This document shows, in pieces, positions 60,999-64,000 of a stretch of DNA of 64,000 nt. The notes beneath the pieces were generated by a model. That model worked only from the letters and a program-made list of their open reading frames with translations. It was not told the DNA's origin and did no database searches. Every line of letters starts with the position of its first letter. Position 1 is the first letter of the stretch. This DNA is from Parabacteroides sp. TM07-1AC (GTDB lineage: Bacteria; Bacteroidota; Bacteroidia; Bacteroidales; Tannerellaceae), in contig NZ_QUKD01000011.1 of the NCBI RefSeq assembly GCF_003480915.1, positions 178,516-242,515 on the forward strand. The letters run 5' to 3'. A program made the position numbers and the translations under genes.

Positions 60999-63710
60999 AT
61001 GTACTATATGAACTGGAATAATTTATATACGATTGTATTGCTCTGCAGTTTATTACTTGTGTCTTGTACTAATGAAGAGTATGCGGAGAAGAGAGAACAG
61101 GTAGAGGAAGGTTTACCGGCAACGGTGTCTTTGTCTTTGAATGCTGTTCAGATGGATAAAATCCAGACCCGTTCCGGAGAAGCATTAGCAAATGATGGTA
61201 AGGTTTTCGATTTAATGATATTTCTCATCAAAGGAGATGCTGCAGAATGCGTTTATTTTAAGAATGGTTTGGGTAATGAGAGTGCATCGACAAACATAAC
61301 ATTTTCGGTTGAATCAACGAATGATGTTCAATTATATGCTTTAGCAAATGTTGAGGGAGGATCTTACCGACTTGATAAAGAGGATGGCTCATTTAGTGTG
61401 GAGGAGCTAAAAGCTATAAATACTAAAAGTGCTTTAATGGATATTACTGCCACTTTGAATGGTGAGCTTATTTCATATATGGATGGTTATGTTTTAATGA
61501 GTGGTTATCTGGCTTCATCAGGAACTGATAATGATGCTAGTGTTATAAGCATTACTCCTGGAAAGAATGTTATTACAGATAAAAAGATTTATTTAAGACG
61601 AGTTAGTTCAGCGGTCACTTTTAGTATTAAAGCAGGAGAGAATGTCACTTTTACTCCTAAAACTTGGCAAATAAAAAATGTGCCTTATACAACCAATCTC
61701 TTTGAGAAAGAAAATGATGCGACTGGGCAGTATTTTGATATGGAGCAAGCAGAACCTGTTCCCAATTCAAAAAAATTTACTTTTTATATGTCTGAAAATC
61801 GAAAATCTTCTAGCGCGCAGAGCCTTAAATATGATGATCGTCCTGGTTTTGCTCCAACTGGATCTTCCTATTTGGTTTTAACCGGAGAATATGATGGACC
61901 GGCTAGCTATAATTCTTCAGGAGAGGTGGCTTCTGCGAAAGTTCATGCGAATGTGACATATTATATCTACTTAGGTTATATTGATAAAAATGTAAATAAT
62001 TTTGAGACGAAACGAAATAAGAAATATGAGTATAATATAACTGTAACCGATGTCAATAAAATTATACAGGAAGTTGTAGAAGAAGATTATTATAACTATC
62101 AGACGGGAGATGGAGATGTTTATTATACTGATGGTTCTGGTCAACAGATAGAATCATTGGATTCTCATAACTGTTCTTTTGATATAGTTGTTGATCGGAA
62201 TGATTTAAAAGAAGGAATAGAATATGGTTTCTCCGTTAAAACCCCAAAAACAGGTTATCAATGGCAAGATGATAAAACCAAAGAGAATGGAAGTTCTATT
62301 GATATTGACTGGGTTCGTTTTGTTAAGAAAAGTAAATTGGAAGATAATGTAGCTTATCCAGGTGATGATGCAACAAATAAATTGACAGTGAAAGAATTTG
62401 TCGATGATATAAAAAGTGCAATTAATAATGAGAATTCTGATTTCTTTGATGAAAGTGGAAAGGCTTATTTTAGAGTTTTTGTGCTAGAATATTATTATGG
62501 AGATGATGACTGGAAAGAAGGTATCAATGGACAAAACCGTGAAATGAAAATTATCATGAATACCCAAACAGGGCATGGAAGTTCTGTTACGGATGCGAAA
62601 TATTATTTTTCTCAAAAGCCCATTCAATCTATTTATGATGTGGATAAAGTAGATGCTGCATGGGGAATTGAATGGGTGAATGAATCAAAAAGATTGCCTT
62701 ATTATACTACTATTACAGATAATGATATTTGTAATTTTAATAAACCATCGCAAGCAGGTCCTAGGGATCAATATGATGGTAGAGCTAATATGATTCAGGA
62801 ATTAGGTACTATGGTGGGGCAAAAAGGCGGATGGGAAAATGATGATATATCTAAATATGCCTACGCTGCGTGCATGTCTCGAAATAGGGATGAGAATGGA
62901 GATGGAGATATTAATGAAAATGAGATTAAATGGTATCTTCCTGCTTCAAATCAATACAATGATATTTGGATGGGAACTGAAGGTATAGATCAAGAAGCTT
63001 GGCTGTATCCTTATTCTAAAATTAAATATGAGAAGGTACATTTTGCTTCAAATACTTGGAATAGAAATATATTTTGGTCGGAGGAAGGAGCCTCTATTAG
63101 TGGATTTGGTAATAAAAATAGAGTTCCTGATGGTATGGTGGAAATTCGCTGTGCCCGTAATTTAGGGAAAACATATGGCAAAATTACTTCTGGTCCTGAA
63201 AGTGAAATACCAGATCTAATAAATTCTAGAGAAAATAAAAATTACCGTTTGATAGAGGTGATAAATCTTAATAAAAAGTCCTTTAGGAATAAGCAAGTTA
63301 GAAATGAGTTAGGCAAACATTTTGAAGATGAGGAAAATAATAAATTGTATAAAGCCTTTTTGGTTCAAAAGAAGGCAGTAGATGCAAATAGGTTTCTTGT
63401 AGAGGTGAATAAAAAGGCTGATAACAATGAGTCTCCATGTGATACTAAAAACGGTTGGCGTTTACCTAATCAACGTGAGTATACGATGTTTGCTGATCGT
63501 TATGATATATCAGGTACTTATATAACGCGTACTTTGTATAGTTTTGGTCTATTGAGTAATGGACCTGGTTCTAAAAGTTATAATGCAAATGGCTATATGT
63601 ATAATGGAGGACATATGGGATTGTCTGGTCCTAATGGTACTGATTATCCTGCAAATATTCGTTGTGTCAGGGATATAGATCAAAGTGAGTATTCTAGATT
63701 TGGATTCTGA
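60999..63710 (+). CDS. Large fimbrial tip-like lipoprotein (903 aa)
   Basis: The largest and last protein of the run. Lipobox L-V-S-C23 (ATG at 60999; an ATG at 61008 is equally possible). T57-R58-S59 is the candidate processing site. N-terminal fimbrillin-like part (F-D-L-M-I-F-L-I-K-G, L-Y-A-L-A-N-V), then a region like DUF4906 proteins, then D631-E642, a perfect EF-hand loop (D-E-N-G-D-G-D-I-N-E-N-E). The C-terminal 200 residues resemble the FISUMP/lectin-like module (W-Y-L-P-A-S-N-Q-Y, G-W-R-L-P-N-Q-R-E, I-R-C-V-R-D). Unlike the stalk proteins it does not end in V-x-x-W. Size, order and domain plan suggest a tip adhesin like Mfa5 or FimE (inference). Confidence 0.78.
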   Translation: MYYMNWNNLYTIVLLCSLLLVSCTNEEYAEKREQVEEGLPATVSLSLNAVQMDKIQTRSGEALANDGKVFDLMIFLIKGDAAECVYFKNGLGNESASTNITFSVESTNDVQLYALANVEGGSYRLDKEDGSFSVEELKAINTKSALMDITATLNGELISYMDGYVLMSGYLASSGTDNDASVISITPGKNVITDKKIYLRRVSSAVTFSIKAGENVTFTPKTWQIKNVPYTTNLFEKENDATGQYFDMEQAEPVPNSKKFTFYMSENRKSSSAQSLKYDDRPGFAPTGSSYLVLTGEYDGPASYNSSGEVASAKVHANVTYYIYLGYIDKNVNNFETKRNKKYEYNITVTDVNKIIQEVVEEDYYNYQTGDGDVYYTDGSGQQIESLDSHNCSFDIVVDRNDLKEGIEYGFSVKTPKTGYQWQDDKTKENGSSIDIDWVRFVKKSKLEDNVAYPGDDATNKLTVKEFVDDIKSAINNENSDFFDESGKAYFRVFVLEYYYGDDDWKEGINGQNREMKIIMNTQTGHGSSVTDAKYYFSQKPIQSIYDVDKVDAAWGIEWVNESKRLPYYTTITDNDICNFNKPSQAGPRDQYDGRANMIQELGTMVGQKGGWENDDISKYAYAACMSRNRDENGDGDINENEIKWYLPASNQYNDIWMGTEGIDQEAWLYPYSKIKYEKVHFASNTWNRNIFWSEEGASISGFGNKNRVPDGMVEIRCARNLGKTYGKITSGPESEIPDLINSRENKNYRLIEVINLNKKSFRNKQVRNELGKHFEDEENNKLYKAFLVQKKAVDANRFLVEVNKKADNNESPCDTKNGWRLPNQREYTMFADRYDISGTYITRTLYSFGLLSNGPGSKSYNANGYMYNGGHMGLSGPNGTDYPANIRCVRDIDQSEYSRFGF

Positions 63711-63808
63711 ATTGATTAGTAAAGGAGTGTTCCTGATTTTGTAAATAGAAAACAGTAGGTTCAATAACAGGATCTTTTTCGGAGTTTTTTGGCTTTATCC
63801 TCTTTTAT

Positions 63809-63848
63809 CCGGACATAACCGGACGTAACCTTTCATAACCGGACACGG
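63809..63848 (+). repeat. 10-bp tandem repeats (CCGGACATAA type)
   Basis: Four adjacent 10-bp units: CCGGACATAA, CCGGACGTAA, CCTTTCATAA, CCGGACACGG. CCGGAC thus recurs at 63809, 63819 and 63839, one and two helical turns apart. Looks like an operator with several half sites on one DNA face. Confidence 0.75.
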
Positions 63849-63856
63849 CTTTGTAT

Positions 63857-63904
63857 CGCCATCCTATCTTTGTCTCATAATCGAGAAACAAAGGTAGGGT
63901 GGCG
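63857..63904. promoter_or_regulatory. 17-bp inverted repeat carrying two facing -7 boxes
   Basis: CGCCATCCTATCTTTGT (63857-63873) and ACAAAGGTAGGGTGGCG (63888-63904) are complementary except for two positions that give G-U in RNA. The left arm holds TATCTTTG (63865-63872, plus), the right arm TACCTTTG on the minus strand (63889-63896). Whether this is a promoter region, a recombination site or a terminator stem cannot be decided here. The rest of the 290 bp after 63710 contains no gene; TTAACGG and AAACGG words recur to the window edge. Confidence 0.6.
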
Positions 63905-64000
63905 ATGCTGTTTTTAGGCTTAACGGTTTCCAGTTAACGGAGATAAAACGACCTAAAGCGCAATAAACGGAAATAAAGTGCCGTATCGTCACGTAAAGAC

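Overview
The window reads as chromosomal DNA of a Bacteroidales gut bacterium, most likely Parabacteroides (inference). Supporting observations are promoters with the Bacteroidetes -7 element TAnnTTTG, an HU-HIG/DUF4248/VirE-like module, a large secreted protein whose C-terminus resembles the Parabacteroides DUF6383 domain, Bacteroidales-type ribosomal protein, EF-Ts and ribBA genes, and a type V (FimA/Mfa1) fimbrial locus.

Layout. 1-13.4 kb: a truncated MacB/FtsX permease, a large outer-membrane gluzincin/propeller/barrel protein, then an efflux operon (tolC-like, hlyD-like, two 789-aa permeases) divergent from an NtrC-type response regulator and histidine kinase. 13.4-23.5 kb: a hybrid sensor kinase, a TonB-dependent receptor, mnmD, trxA and dnaE. 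23.6-27.2 kb: a short hydrophobic protein, an HU-HIG protein, DUF4248 and a VirE/DUF3987 primase-helicase-like protein, followed by a gene-free stretch with GGCTCGAAAA repeats. 27.7-32.1 kb: an abundant-looking secreted DUF6383-type protein, a small outer-membrane barrel protein and two small membrane proteins. 32.2-35.4 kb: rplM-rpsI-rpsB-tsf. 35.4-40.5 kb: lptF-like, ribBA and aspC-like operon, a START-like gene and tRNA-Met. 40.6-46.6 kb: a second ABC system (ATPase, two permeases) with its own sigma-54 regulator and kinase. 46.7-63.7 kb: a fimbrial island with an isolated Mfa2-like anchor, an unusual kinase-like/receiver/AraC regulator, an HU gene, and a run of seven fimbrillin lipoproteins plus one Mfa2-like protein. 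The fimbrial coding regions are visibly more AT-rich than the rest.

How the parts work together. Both ABC systems carry sigma-54 promoters (TGGCAC-N5-TTG) preceded by palindromic enhancer sites. The truncated permease at the left edge and the tolC operon share the same enhancer motif at almost identical spacing (91 and 90 bp), so regulator 1 probably controls both; regulator 2 has a different palindrome. In the fimbrial island a 35-bp motif recurs at four sites around 46.9-58.1 kb, and three fimbrial promoters share a CCTAT box exactly 27 bp upstream of TACnTTTG. The sensor-less AraC-type regulator inside the locus is the obvious candidate for reading these sites. Seven fimbrillins carry a T-[K/R]-[A/S] site at residues 48-58, consistent with trypsin-like maturation as in Porphyromonas fimbriae. 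The most novel-looking material is this regulatory architecture, the helically phased CGTTTAAAACG array, and the compact promoter/repeat element at the right edge.
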